In this document: piece by piece, positions 16,366 through 23,918 of the stretch
How positions within the stretch are numbered: the stretch's first letter is position 1
Layout: every line of letters begins with the position of its first letter
Assembly (NCBI GenBank): GCA_023382655.1
Contig: JAHDWK010000013.1
Coordinates: 124,001 to 188,000, forward strand
Direction: 5' to 3'
Source: Anaerolineae bacterium
GTDB lineage: Bacteria; Chloroflexota; Anaerolineae; Promineifilales; Promineifilaceae
DNA length: 64,000 bases
Notes under the pieces: model-generated
Seen by the model: only the letters and a program-made list of their open reading frames with translations
Told to the model about the DNA's origin: nothing
Database searches by the model: none
Made by a program: the position numbers and the translations under genes

Positions 16366-16702
16366 CTCGTTTGAGTTTGGGCAGGACCTGGGCTACAAAT
16401 TGGAACTTGTTCGCCAGATTGCCACCAGCTTCCATTTGTACGTGCAGAGTGGCGACGGTCAGGTCAAGGTCGAGGCTGGGGCAGCGGCTCAACCAGTTGT
16501 CAAAGGCTTGCAGGAAGGGCGTGCCCGCTTTGAGAGCATCCAGAACCTGCTGCACTTCGGCGGCCAATGCGCCATTCATATCTTTGACCACGATTTCCAG
16601 GCTTTGGCTGACGCTGTAACCGGAACGCAGCGATGCTTCCATGACGTGCAGGAATTCGGGAATCTGGCTGGTAACAAGTGGGGTATGAGATTGTTCGTTC
16701 AT
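16358..16702 (-). CDS. Stand-alone type II secretion F (TadB-like) domain
   Basis: This 114-residue protein matches one cytoplasmic helical F domain of TadB/GspF: FLHVMEASLRSGYSVSQSLE, then a helix ending in VQQVLDALKAGTPFLQAFDN, then SLDLDLTVATLHVQMEAGGN. In TadB this domain is followed by transmembrane helices; here there are none, so the protein is soluble and lacks the membrane part. It overlaps an upstream gene for a small DNA-binding-like protein by four bases. No pilus or secretion genes lie nearby. It could be a decayed fragment or a domain reused as a partner of the upstream protein. Confidence 0.72.
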   Translation of the reverse strand: MNEQSHTPLVTSQIPEFLHVMEASLRSGYSVSQSLEIVVKDMNGALAAEVQQVLDALKAGTPFLQAFDNWLSRCPSLDLDLTVATLHVQMEAGGNLANKFQFVAQVLPKLKRVS

Positions 16703-16914
16703 AATTGAGTTTCACCTGTGTTGGACGCTTCCACGCCCACTTCCTGGAGACGGCGGCGATACTCCTCGCAGCCGACCTCCAACATATAAATGGTATTAAC
16801 CGTGCGCTCGATGACGGCCGTGTTGTGGCGTTGGGCCGTGTAGCCCCAATACTCGGCCAACCAGGCGATCTGGCGAGCGGTCTCATCGGCAATCTGAATG
16901 CTAATTTGTTTCAT
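16699..16914 (-). CDS. Small protein, possible ribbon-helix-helix regulator
   Basis: This 71-residue protein begins MKQISIQIADETARQIAWLA, a strand followed by a helix as in ribbon-helix-helix antitoxins, then a helix with TAVIERTVNTIYMLEV and a charged tail. I do not recognise a named family. A second ATG 18 bases upstream is possible, but AGAGGAT lies about eight bases before 16914. It is the first gene of a two-gene operon with the free F domain, coupled by a four-base overlap. A near-consensus promoter and a small inverted repeat precede it, so it may control itself. Confidence 0.55.
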   Translation of the reverse strand: MKQISIQIADETARQIAWLAEYWGYTAQRHNTAVIERTVNTIYMLEVGCEEYRRRLQEVGVEASNTGETQL

Positions 16915-16930
16915 AGCTCGATCCTCTAAC

Positions 16931-16945
16931 ATACGTTTATCGTAT
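16931..16945. promoter_or_regulatory. Candidate operator (ATACG-TTTAT-CGTAT)
   Basis: A small inverted repeat with 5-bp arms lies between the -10 box and the start codon of the ribbon-helix-helix-like gene. This position fits autorepression. The claim rests on position only. Confidence 0.35.
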
Positions 16946-16959
16946 ATTGATATGTTTGT

Positions 16960-16987
16960 ATAATAGTGGATAATCGTGTATTGTCAA
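16960..16987 (-). promoter_or_regulatory. Near-consensus sigma-70 promoter
   Basis: On the minus strand a perfect TTGACA (16982-16987) is followed after 16 bases by TATTAT (16960-16965). It reads toward the two-gene operon at 16914-16358. It is one of the best -35/-10 pairs in the window. Confidence 0.7.
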
Positions 16988-17005
16988 GAGACAAAGAGAA
17001 ATCGG

Positions 17006-17689
17006 ATGAATGACCCCTTGACTGATGTAATGCAAGAAAAGATTGATAACTGGCAACAGGCCAAAGACCGGCGGGCGGTATTTTTGCAATGTTATCGGGC
17101 GATGACGGCGAATACATTGGCAGCGGTGGCCGACGGCCGTTTTCAAGACCCCATCTGGGTAGCTGGTCTGCTGAACCGTTTTGCCGACTATTACTTCGTG
17201 GCGCTTGATGCATATGACACCGGGCAGAGCGGGGCATCGTCCGTCTGGCAATATACCCTTGACGCGGCCCGGCAAAAAAAGGCTAACGTGCTGCAACACC
17301 TCTTTCTGGGGGTCAATGCCCACATCAACTATGACCTGGCGCTGACCCTGTATGATGTGCTGCATGAGGAATGGCCGTCGCTCACCCCGGCAGAGCGCGA
17401 CGGCCGTTACCGGGATTACTGCCTGATCAACGACATCATTGCCGAAACGATTGACCAGGTGCAGGATGAAGTGGTCAAGCGGGAATCGCCACTGTTGGCG
17501 CTGGTGGATTGGTTGGGCGGGCGCATGGATGAGTTTGTTGTGGTGGAAATGCTCACCGGCTGGCGCGAGGAAGTCTGGCGGAAGGGGGTGGAAATGGTAG
17601 AGGCGGCGGATGATGACGGCCGTGCCACCCTCCGTCAATCCCTGGAACAAAGCTGCCTGCGGCGCGGGCAGCGGATTTTGATGACGTGA
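17006..17689 (+). CDS. DUF5995-like protein
   Basis: This is a 227-residue all-helical protein. The stretch FLGVNAHINYDLALTLYDVL, with its N-x-H-I-N-x-D-L core, is what I recall for the DUF5995 family, whose function is unknown. The ATG at 17006 is preferred to a GTG upstream. It is divergent from the F-domain operon. Its TGA stop is formed by the first word of a GTGATGCGTGA hairpin array. Confidence 0.68.
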   Translation: MNDPLTDVMQEKIDNWQQAKDRRAVFLQCYRAMTANTLAAVADGRFQDPIWVAGLLNRFADYYFVALDAYDTGQSGASSVWQYTLDAARQKKANVLQHLFLGVNAHINYDLALTLYDVLHEEWPSLTPAERDGRYRDYCLINDIIAETIDQVQDEVVKRESPLLALVDWLGGRMDEFVVVEMLTGWREEVWRKGVEMVEAADDDGRATLRQSLEQSCLRRGQRILMT

Positions 17690-17730
17690 TGCGTGATGCG
17701 TGAAAGTTTTAGTCACGCATCACGCATCAC
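17686..17730. repeat. Word-array hairpin (GTGATGCGTGATGCGTGA)
   Basis: A perfect 18-bp stem with a nine-base loop is built from tandem GTGATGC words. The stop codon of the upstream gene is part of the left arm. The same word family (CGCATCACG) is inserted in the ABC transporter gene near 1951-1982. Confidence 0.88.
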
Positions 17731-17751
17731 GGCTAAGGAGAGACAAACAAA

Positions 17752-18528
17752 ATGGATCAAACGATGATTTGGACGGGGATTGCCGCGGATACCTGGGATG
17801 CCAGCGGCGGCGACGAACCGCAATGGGATCATGACTTTTTCCGGCAAGTGCTGGAAGAGAATCCTGGCCCGGCGTTGGATATTGGCTGCGGCACCGGGCG
17901 GCTGCTGGTGCGCTTTCTGGATTATGGTCTGGATGTAGAGGGGCTGGAACTATCACCCGACATGCTGGAAATCTGCCGCCGTAAAGCGGAAGCCAAAGGA
18001 TTCCACCCCACCCTCTACCTGCAAGATATGAGAATGATGGAGTTACCGAAAAAGTACCGCACCATTTTCATCCCTTGCGGCTCGTTTATGCTGGTGCTGG
18101 ATTATGAAGAGGCCAAACAAACAATGCGCCGTTTTTATGAAAATCTGGAACCGGGCGGCATCCTGGCCTTTACCCTGTTTGATATGTTTGGCATGGAACC
18201 AGACATCAAAATAGGGGAATGGGTCTCGCGCTGGCGTAATCCGCTGCCCGATGGCACAGAAAACGAGGTGCTGTTTTACACGGACTCGATTGACCGGGTG
18301 GAACAAGTGTATCGCGGCAAACGCCATTACAAAATCTGGCAGGGCGACCAACTGCTGCGCGAAGATTTCCTGGAGGATACCTTCCACTGGTATTCGCCCA
18401 ATGAAATCCGGCTGCTGCTGGAAATGACCGGCTTTGAACTGATTTCTACCAGGGGAAACCATCTGGATGAAGCGGTGAACGAAACGCATTGGGGCATGGC
18501 GGTGGTGGCACAGAAAAAGGAATTGTGA
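17752..18528 (+). CDS. Class I SAM-dependent methyltransferase
   Basis: This is a 258-residue methyltransferase. Motif I is ALDIGCGTGRLLVRFLDYG, motif II VEGLELSPDML, and motif IV/V is LEPGGILAFTLF. AAGGAGA lies about ten bases before the ATG. It is followed after one base by a lipoprotein gene. It is similar in plan to the two other methyltransferases of this region but not an obvious duplicate. The substrate is unknown. Confidence 0.87.
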   Translation: MDQTMIWTGIAADTWDASGGDEPQWDHDFFRQVLEENPGPALDIGCGTGRLLVRFLDYGLDVEGLELSPDMLEICRRKAEAKGFHPTLYLQDMRMMELPKKYRTIFIPCGSFMLVLDYEEAKQTMRRFYENLEPGGILAFTLFDMFGMEPDIKIGEWVSRWRNPLPDGTENEVLFYTDSIDRVEQVYRGKRHYKIWQGDQLLREDFLEDTFHWYSPNEIRLLLEMTGFELISTRGNHLDEAVNETHWGMAVVAQKKEL

Positions 18529-18529
18529 G

Positions 18530-18904
18530 ATGCGCCAATTTTGCTTTTTGATCCTCGGCATTCTGCTCCTGATGATCACTGCCTGTGGTGGGCGCCTGAA
18601 AGTAACAGACCCGGCCGTACCTCTGGAAGTGGCCGCAGGTAAAACATTTGACATCGTGATTGGAGCGAATCCCACGACCGGTTACGAGTGGCAACTGGTC
18701 GGCGCGCTGGATGAAGTGGTGGTGCAATTTGTAACGAAGACGTATGAACCAGATAAACCTGTGGTTGCCGGCTCTGGGGGGCTGGATGTCTGGCGTTTTC
18801 AGGCGGTGTCCCCTGGCGAAAGCCAGATTGTGCTGGGCCACTTCCCACCCGATGGCAGCGATGTGCCTGAACAAACAGTGACTTTCACGGTCATTGTGCA
18901 ATAA
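18530..18904 (+). CDS. Chagasin-like (I42) protease-inhibitor lipoprotein
   Basis: This is a 124-residue exported protein. A hydrophobic signal ends in a lipobox (MITACGG), so Cys19 or so is probably lipid-anchored. The mature part has the inhibitor loops of the chagasin family: NPTTGYEW (the NPTTG loop), then a glycine-rich GSGGLDVWRF, and a shorter final loop around HFPPDG in place of RPW. Chagasins inhibit papain-type cysteine proteases, and bacterial versions protect the envelope or target foreign proteases. The gene starts one base after the methyltransferase stop, so it is co-transcribed. Confidence 0.82.
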   Translation: MRQFCFLILGILLLMITACGGRLKVTDPAVPLEVAAGKTFDIVIGANPTTGYEWQLVGALDEVVVQFVTKTYEPDKPVVAGSGGLDVWRFQAVSPGESQIVLGHFPPDGSDVPEQTVTFTVIVQ

Positions 18905-18922
18905 CTGTGTCATGGAGTGAAG

Positions 18923-19879
18923 ATGAAGGAAATTCCACCGCTGCCACAACCGGAAAGGATCAACACCCTGCTGCAGACCATTGCCCCCGGCAGTCGCCTG
19001 GTTGATCTACGTCCGTTGGACGGCAGCTTTTCTAATTCGACGGTGTTGGCCACGGCCGTGACCCCCACTAACCATACCCACCAATTTGTCGTTCGGCGGT
19101 ACGCGGTTTTTGGCGACTATGACCGGGGCGAAAAGGCGCGGCGGGAATACAAAACGTTGGCACTGCTGGCTGCCCATGGCCTACCGGTGCCGGAACCACT
19201 GTTTTTGGATACAACTGGCGGCGTATTGGACACTCCTGGTATTGTCACCTCGTTTGTGGCCGGGGGGCAGGTGATTGCGCCAGTGGATGTGGGGAGCTGG
19301 GTTCGAGAATTGGCGGCGACGTTGGCGCAAATTCATGCGGTTCCGGTCACGGCCGTAGAGACCTCCTTCCTGCTCAACGCCAACGCCGAAGTGGTGTGGT
19401 TCCTGAAATCAGGCCATGTCCCGGATTACATGCAGCAGCACCCGCAGGGCGAGGCTATCTGGCAGGCCGTTCACGATTTGCTCCCTGCTCTGGTTCCGGT
19501 TCGTCCCGGTCTGGTGCATGTGGATTATTGGACGGGTAATATCTTGTGGCAGGGGGGTAGGATTACGGCCGTGCTCGATTGGGAAGAAGCCGCTTACGGC
19601 GACCCCGGTTATGATGTGGCGTACATGCGGGCGGAACTGGCATTGTTGGGCAGTTTGCCTTTGGCCGATCAATTTCTGGCAGTTTACGAGGCGGAAAGCG
19701 GCAGCCCCGTTGCCAATTTGCCGCTGTGGGAATTAGCCGCCTCTGTGCGCTTTATCGAAAACCCGGCAGGTATGATCCCCGAATGGCAAACATTTGCTGA
19801 CATTCCTGTCACACCGGAATTGGTCAACCAGCGGTTTGACCAATTTGTGACCCAGGCCAGACGAAAGGTAAGGATATAG
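18923..19879 (+). CDS. Aminoglycoside-phosphotransferase-family kinase
   Basis: This is a 318-residue APH-fold kinase: an N-lobe strand with the ATP-binding Lys in FVVRRY, the catalytic loop VHVDYWTGNIL (Asp and Asn of the Brenner motif, with HVD in place of HGD), and the metal-binding VLDWEEAAYGDP. The family phosphorylates hydroxyl groups of aminoglycosides, choline, homoserine or other small molecules. I chose the ATG at 18923 because GGAG sits five bases upstream; an in-frame GTG lies six bases earlier. The substrate is unknown. Confidence 0.83.
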   Translation: MKEIPPLPQPERINTLLQTIAPGSRLVDLRPLDGSFSNSTVLATAVTPTNHTHQFVVRRYAVFGDYDRGEKARREYKTLALLAAHGLPVPEPLFLDTTGGVLDTPGIVTSFVAGGQVIAPVDVGSWVRELAATLAQIHAVPVTAVETSFLLNANAEVVWFLKSGHVPDYMQQHPQGEAIWQAVHDLLPALVPVRPGLVHVDYWTGNILWQGGRITAVLDWEEAAYGDPGYDVAYMRAELALLGSLPLADQFLAVYEAESGSPVANLPLWELAASVRFIENPAGMIPEWQTFADIPVTPELVNQRFDQFVTQARRKVRI

Positions 19880-19885
19880 ATGAGC

Positions 19886-19939
19886 ATCCACAGATTCCAC
19901 CGATAAAAAAATCTGTGCTCATCTGTGGAATCTGTGGAT
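19886..19939. repeat. Word-array hairpin (ATCCACAGATTCCAC)
   Basis: Perfect 15-bp arms enclose a 24-base loop that itself repeats ATCTGTG words. It fills the gap between two kinase genes and belongs with the hairpin at 9715-9749. Confidence 0.85.
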
Positions 19940-19949
19940 TATTCTTGAT

Positions 19950-20942
19950 ATGGAAGAAGCAATACGAGAACGATTTAACGAGGACATTTTGGCGGAAGCA
20001 CGGGTGCGGTATGGCATTGCGCCGGAAGAGATTAAGTTGCTGGATGGCTTTGAGAGTTTCATGTTTGAGTTTCACAAAAACGGCCGTGACTACATCCTCC
20101 GCCTGGGACACAGCCGCCGCCGCACTCCGGAACTGATTCATGGTGAGGTGGATTGGATTAATTACCTGGCCGATGGCGGGGCGGGCGTGGCGCGGGCGGT
20201 GTTATCCGAAAATGGCGAACTGGTGGAACTGATTGACGATGGGCAGGGCGGGCAATTTTTGGCGACGGCGTTTGTGAAGGCGCGGGGGGGTTCGGCCTGG
20301 CGAGACGGTTATTGGAATGAACGGATGTTTGTGGCTTACGGCCGTTTGCTGGGCCGCATCCACCACCTGAGCAAAAGCTACCAACCGGCCAACCCCGCCT
20401 GGAAACGGCCGCCGTGGGACGACCCCCTGATGCAGTTTGCCTCGGAGATATTCCCGGTGGCGGACACGGCCGTGCTGTCCCGCTATCAGGAGGTGATGGC
20501 CTATTTACGCAGCCTGCCCCAAGACCGGGACGGCTACGGCATGATTCACCAGGACGCCCATGGCGGCAACTTCTTTATAGATGAGGATTACGCTATCACC
20601 CTGTTTGATTTTGACGATTGTGTATACGGCCATTTTGCCTATGACCTGGCGATGGTGTTGTTTTACGCCATCACCAACGCGCCTGACCCGGCGGCGACGG
20701 CCCGGCAATTATGGCCCCCCTTTCTGCGCGGCTACCGCGCAGAAAATGAACTGGACGGCCGTTGGCTGGCCGAAATCCCCCACTTTATGAAACTGCGCGA
20801 GATTGATCTGTACGCCCAACTGTTGAGCATCTTTGGCGATAAACCTTCTGGCAATGATTGGGTGGATGGGTTTATGCACGGCCGTCAGCAGCGTATTGAA
20901 CAAGGAATACCCTATCTGGAAATTGAGATTGAGAAATGTTGA
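19950..20942 (+). CDS. APH-fold kinase (SrkA/homoserine-kinase-II-like)
   Basis: This is a 330-residue phosphotransferase. The N-lobe has FMFEFHKNGRDYILRLGHS with the ATP-site residues, the catalytic loop is IHQDAHGGNFF, and the metal site is LFDFDDCVYG. This layout is close to SrkA (YihE) and homoserine kinase type II, but the substrate is open. The stop is four bases from the convergent membrane coiled-coil gene. It is the last plus-strand gene of the enzyme run that began at 5168. Confidence 0.83.
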   Translation: MEEAIRERFNEDILAEARVRYGIAPEEIKLLDGFESFMFEFHKNGRDYILRLGHSRRRTPELIHGEVDWINYLADGGAGVARAVLSENGELVELIDDGQGGQFLATAFVKARGGSAWRDGYWNERMFVAYGRLLGRIHHLSKSYQPANPAWKRPPWDDPLMQFASEIFPVADTAVLSRYQEVMAYLRSLPQDRDGYGMIHQDAHGGNFFIDEDYAITLFDFDDCVYGHFAYDLAMVLFYAITNAPDPAATARQLWPPFLRGYRAENELDGRWLAEIPHFMKLREIDLYAQLLSIFGDKPSGNDWVDGFMHGRQQRIEQGIPYLEIEIEKC

Positions 20943-20946
20943 ATGG

Positions 20947-21783
20947 TTAAAATGCTTCCGTGGAATAAACGTCATCCATCGTGACCAGAATGTCATTTAG
21001 CTCGGTCACTTCGTCGGCAATTTCCTGGCGTAACCGCCGCGCTCGCGCCCGGTCAATGTCTTTGGCGTCTACGAGCATGGTCTGGGAGTAAATGGTGCCC
21101 AGGTGGGTGAGGGAGTTTTCCAGTTGCAGACGCGCCCGTTTGATCGTGTTATCCAGCGTATCTAATGTTTGCAACTGGCTCTGCAAACCGGCCATCGTCT
21201 CTTCCAATTGCTGTTTCACGGCCGTGTCCCGCGTCCCATCCTTCTCCCTCTGCAACTGCTTCAACCGGTCTTCGGCCCGTTTGCGGTCACGGTCCAAAAT
21301 GGCGGCATCATTTTGATAATTGTCAATACGCAGCGCCAGATCGTAGATATTTTCCAGCCAATCATCAATTTGGGTGACGGTTTCGATCAGTTCATCGCGC
21401 AAAACGGTATCGGTGCGCTTATTAATTCCCTCTTGAATGCGCGCCCGATAATCAAGCGCCTCGACCATACGCTGCTGCAACTGTTTGTCCTTTAGTCGTG
21501 CCGGTTCAAAATCACGGCGCAGCATTTTAGCCACAACCTGGCGTTTGAATTCGGGGTCTGTCAGGCTGCTGGCGACTAAGGCGGCTTCTACGGCCGTGCC
21601 CCCCAGCAGCCACACCAATGCTGGTATCTGCCCAATGATCGCCACATCGTTAAACACCACAGAAGCCGCCGTCAGCAGCATGGTGGCGGCAATCACTACG
21701 GCGCTTTCTGGCCGAAAGATGGCCTCCTGGAAAAGGGCATTGCGCACTCGTTTTTCTAAAGATTCGCGGGTTTGGTTTGTCAT
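20947..21783 (-). CDS. Membrane protein with long coiled coil (Psp module)
   Basis: This 278-residue protein has two transmembrane helices near the N-terminus (about 25-45 and 52-72) and then about 180 residues of charged coiled coil (KRAEDRLKQLQREKD and similar heptads). No enzyme motif is visible. It is the last gene of a minus-strand group with PspA and zinc-ribbon membrane proteins, so it is probably a membrane partner of a PspA-type assembly. That link is inferred from context. Confidence 0.65.
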   Translation of the reverse strand: MTNQTRESLEKRVRNALFQEAIFRPESAVVIAATMLLTAASVVFNDVAIIGQIPALVWLLGGTAVEAALVASSLTDPEFKRQVVAKMLRRDFEPARLKDKQLQQRMVEALDYRARIQEGINKRTDTVLRDELIETVTQIDDWLENIYDLALRIDNYQNDAAILDRDRKRAEDRLKQLQREKDGTRDTAVKQQLEETMAGLQSQLQTLDTLDNTIKRARLQLENSLTHLGTIYSQTMLVDAKDIDRARARRLRQEIADEVTELNDILVTMDDVYSTEAF

Positions 21784-21810
21784 GAATAGAGATCACAGAT
21801 TGGAGATTGG

Positions 21811-22992
21811 CTAAGCGCCCACCTCTAGTCCTCTTTTTTGTTGTGCCTGTTGTTGCACGGTGTGTATCAGACGAGTGATTTCTGCCTGGGTGTCAGGGTG
21901 AGAAGCCATGCGCTGCGCCGTGTGCAACACATCCAGACTACGGGCATAAAAACCGAGCCGGGCATAGGCTTCACCCAACGCTCGCTGGTAGGTGATGCGG
22001 GTCGGTTCCAGAGCCACAGCGCGCTGCCAGTTGAGTACGGCCGTGGCCCACAACCCACTCTTCGCCATTCGCTGCGCCGCGCCATGATACTCGCTGGCGT
22101 GGCGCAGTCCTTTGGTCACGGCTGCTTCCTGCCGGTACCGTACCCGGTCAAAGTCTGGCGCAGCGCGCAGGGCAAACAGCAGCGTCAGCCCCGCCATCGC
22201 CACCTGTGCCCCCTTGATCACTTTCCATGTGCCCTGTGTCACCGGCTCCACCACGCCCCGGAAGGCCGGGTCCAGGCGTTCAAACTCAACGGCGCTGAGG
22301 TCTGGGCTGATCAAAAGTTGGGCAATACCGGCAATGATAATGAGGATCAAGATGCTGATGGCGAAAATGTTGGCCCAATACTGGCGAAAGTTGAGGAAGA
22401 TGGCCGTCACCAACAGCAGTACCATCATCAACGCCCCGGTAATCACGGTCACCGGGTTTTGCAGCGTCACGGCACTGTAACCAATCTGAGCGGCATAGGT
22501 GACGGCCACGGCCGTGAGCGTAAACCAATACAAGACCAGACTGCTGCTGGGGTTGGCATAACGGTAAAGCTGCATCATTAAGCTGCGATGGCAAGCCGGG
22601 CAGCGCATATCGTCGGGGGTAATTTGCGCGGCACAGTAGCCGCACAAGGGCACATTACGGGACCAGACATCATCAAATTGCTCATGCTGCTGATAGACAA
22701 TCTGGGGAGGGGGTACGGTAGTGACGGGGGCAACGGCCGTGCTGCCATTGTTCAGGCCAACCAGCATACGCCGGGCAGCGGCATTTTCCGGGTTCAGCGC
22801 CAGCACATTTTCCAGACAGGTGCGTTTATCATCTTCATCCGCCACCACCTGGCTCAGCCAGAGCCAGCCACTTTCGTTGTCCTCATCCGCGTCAACCACC
22901 TTTAGCAGGAGCAGACGCGCCTTTTCTGGCTGGCCCTCTTTAACGGCCGTCATCCCTTCTTGCAGCCAACGCTCAACCTCTAGTTCGGCCAT
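21811..22992 (-). CDS. TPR and zinc-ribbon multi-TM protein
   Basis: This is a 393-residue protein: N-terminal tetratricopeptide-like helices (about 1-75, DNESGWLWLSQVVADEDDK), a zinc ribbon of the form C-x2-C-x9-C-x2-C (CGYC and CPAC, near 125-142), four transmembrane helices (about 155-285), and further TPR-like helices at the C-terminus. Soluble TPR parts at both ends of a membrane core suggest a scaffold. It lies between pspA and the coiled-coil membrane gene and is probably part of the same envelope-stress group. Confidence 0.7.
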   Translation of the reverse strand: MAELEVERWLQEGMTAVKEGQPEKARLLLLKVVDADEDNESGWLWLSQVVADEDDKRTCLENVLALNPENAAARRMLVGLNNGSTAVAPVTTVPPPQIVYQQHEQFDDVWSRNVPLCGYCAAQITPDDMRCPACHRSLMMQLYRYANPSSSLVLYWFTLTAVAVTYAAQIGYSAVTLQNPVTVITGALMMVLLLVTAIFLNFRQYWANIFAISILILIIIAGIAQLLISPDLSAVEFERLDPAFRGVVEPVTQGTWKVIKGAQVAMAGLTLLFALRAAPDFDRVRYRQEAAVTKGLRHASEYHGAAQRMAKSGLWATAVLNWQRAVALEPTRITYQRALGEAYARLGFYARSLDVLHTAQRMASHPDTQAEITRLIHTVQQQAQQKRGLEVGA

Positions 22993-23010
22993 GACTACTT
23001 GGGGAGACCA

Positions 23011-23047
23011 GAGATTAGAGAGTATCGAATCTCCAATCTCTAATCTC
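23011..23047. repeat. GAGATTAGAG word-array hairpin
   Basis: Ten-bp complementary arms built from GAGATT/AATCTC words occupy the gap between pspA and the next gene. They belong to the GAGATT family of arrays. Confidence 0.75.
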
Positions 23048-23059
23048 CAATTTCTAAAA

Positions 23060-23800
23060 TCACTCCCCTGCCGTCGCTGCCGATTCGTCTGCGGCCTGTT
23101 CTTCTTCTTTATAAACGGACGGTTCGGCCAACCCTAAGCGCCGTTTGCGCTCTTCCAGTTGAATATCCAACTCGGCTTTTCCCAACGTGGTATCCATCTG
23201 GCTGTCCAGGCGGCTGGCATACATTTCACTGTGGGCCGAGGCTTTATCCAGCCGGGAGCGAATAGATTCACCCAACCGGGCGATGTCGGCGTCCCCAACC
23301 CCATCCAGATCGTCCAGGCTTCTGATCGCTTTCACGGTGGCTTCTTTGGACTTGGCCAGCCGCAGCAGCGCTTCCAATTCCTGCTGTTCCTGGCGAATGG
23401 TCACCAGTTTGGCTTGCAGTTTGAGCCGGGCATTGAGCAGCGCTTCGTATTCCCGCTGCTGGCGCACCCATTGTTCGTGATATTGTTCTTCTAAACGGCG
23501 GGTGGTATTGAGTTCGTTTTGGGCCGCACGAGCCAGGTCACTCTTACCTTGCATGAGGAGCGTGTCAATGTTCCGGTCTAGCTGATCCCCTTTCTTTTTA
23601 TATTCGTGGTATTTACGCTCCATGGTTTTGACTTCGCCGCCAACGGTGGCGGCGGCGTCTTCCAGGTCGTCCAGATTTTTTTCCGCGTCGCGAATGTATT
23701 GTTTCATCACCGCGGGGGAATTGGCTTGCAGCGCCTGGTCTACCATTGCGTGCAAGTTTGCCTGGATGAGGGTTTGTGTTTTTTCCAATAACGAGGCCAT
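23060..23800 (-). CDS. pspA: PspA/IM30 family membrane-stress protein
   Basis: This is a 246-residue, almost entirely helical coiled-coil protein of the PspA/Vipp1 (IM30) ESCRT-III-like family: the N-terminus LLEKTQTLIQANLHAMVDQA, then AVMKQYIRDAEKNLDDLEDA and long heptad helices. These proteins polymerise on damaged inner membranes and limit proton leak. The C-terminal 30 residues are acidic and alanine-rich. A strong AAGGAG precedes the ATG. The neighbouring zinc-ribbon membrane proteins recall the pspA-ydjGHI operon of Bacillus subtilis, which gives them a likely shared job. Confidence 0.9.
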   Translation of the reverse strand: MASLLEKTQTLIQANLHAMVDQALQANSPAVMKQYIRDAEKNLDDLEDAAATVGGEVKTMERKYHEYKKKGDQLDRNIDTLLMQGKSDLARAAQNELNTTRRLEEQYHEQWVRQQREYEALLNARLKLQAKLVTIRQEQQELEALLRLAKSKEATVKAIRSLDDLDGVGDADIARLGESIRSRLDKASAHSEMYASRLDSQMDTTLGKAELDIQLEERKRRLGLAEPSVYKEEEQAADESAATAGE

Positions 23801-23824
23801 GAATTGTTCTCCTTATAAGTTTGC

Positions 23825-23881
23825 AAAAGTTCAACTTTTTGGAAAAGTTGAACTTTTTATGCCAGCGGTTCCCATTGTAAA
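23825..23881 (-). promoter_or_regulatory. pspA promoter with two AAAAGTTSAACTTTT near-palindromes
   Basis: Two 15-nt near-palindromes (23825-23839 and 23843-23857, differing only at the centre) are also exact reverse complements, so they can form a 15-bp hairpin with a three-base loop. A candidate promoter on the minus strand has TTTACA at 23876-23881 and TAAAAA at 23854-23859, spaced 16. The repeats overlap the -10 and start region, where a repressor would sit. An alternative is a hairpin controlling read-through from the upstream genes. Confidence 0.5.
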
Positions 23882-23918
23882 GCATGGCCTCTGGTTGAAC
23901 AAGTAAAGGTGAAGTGAC

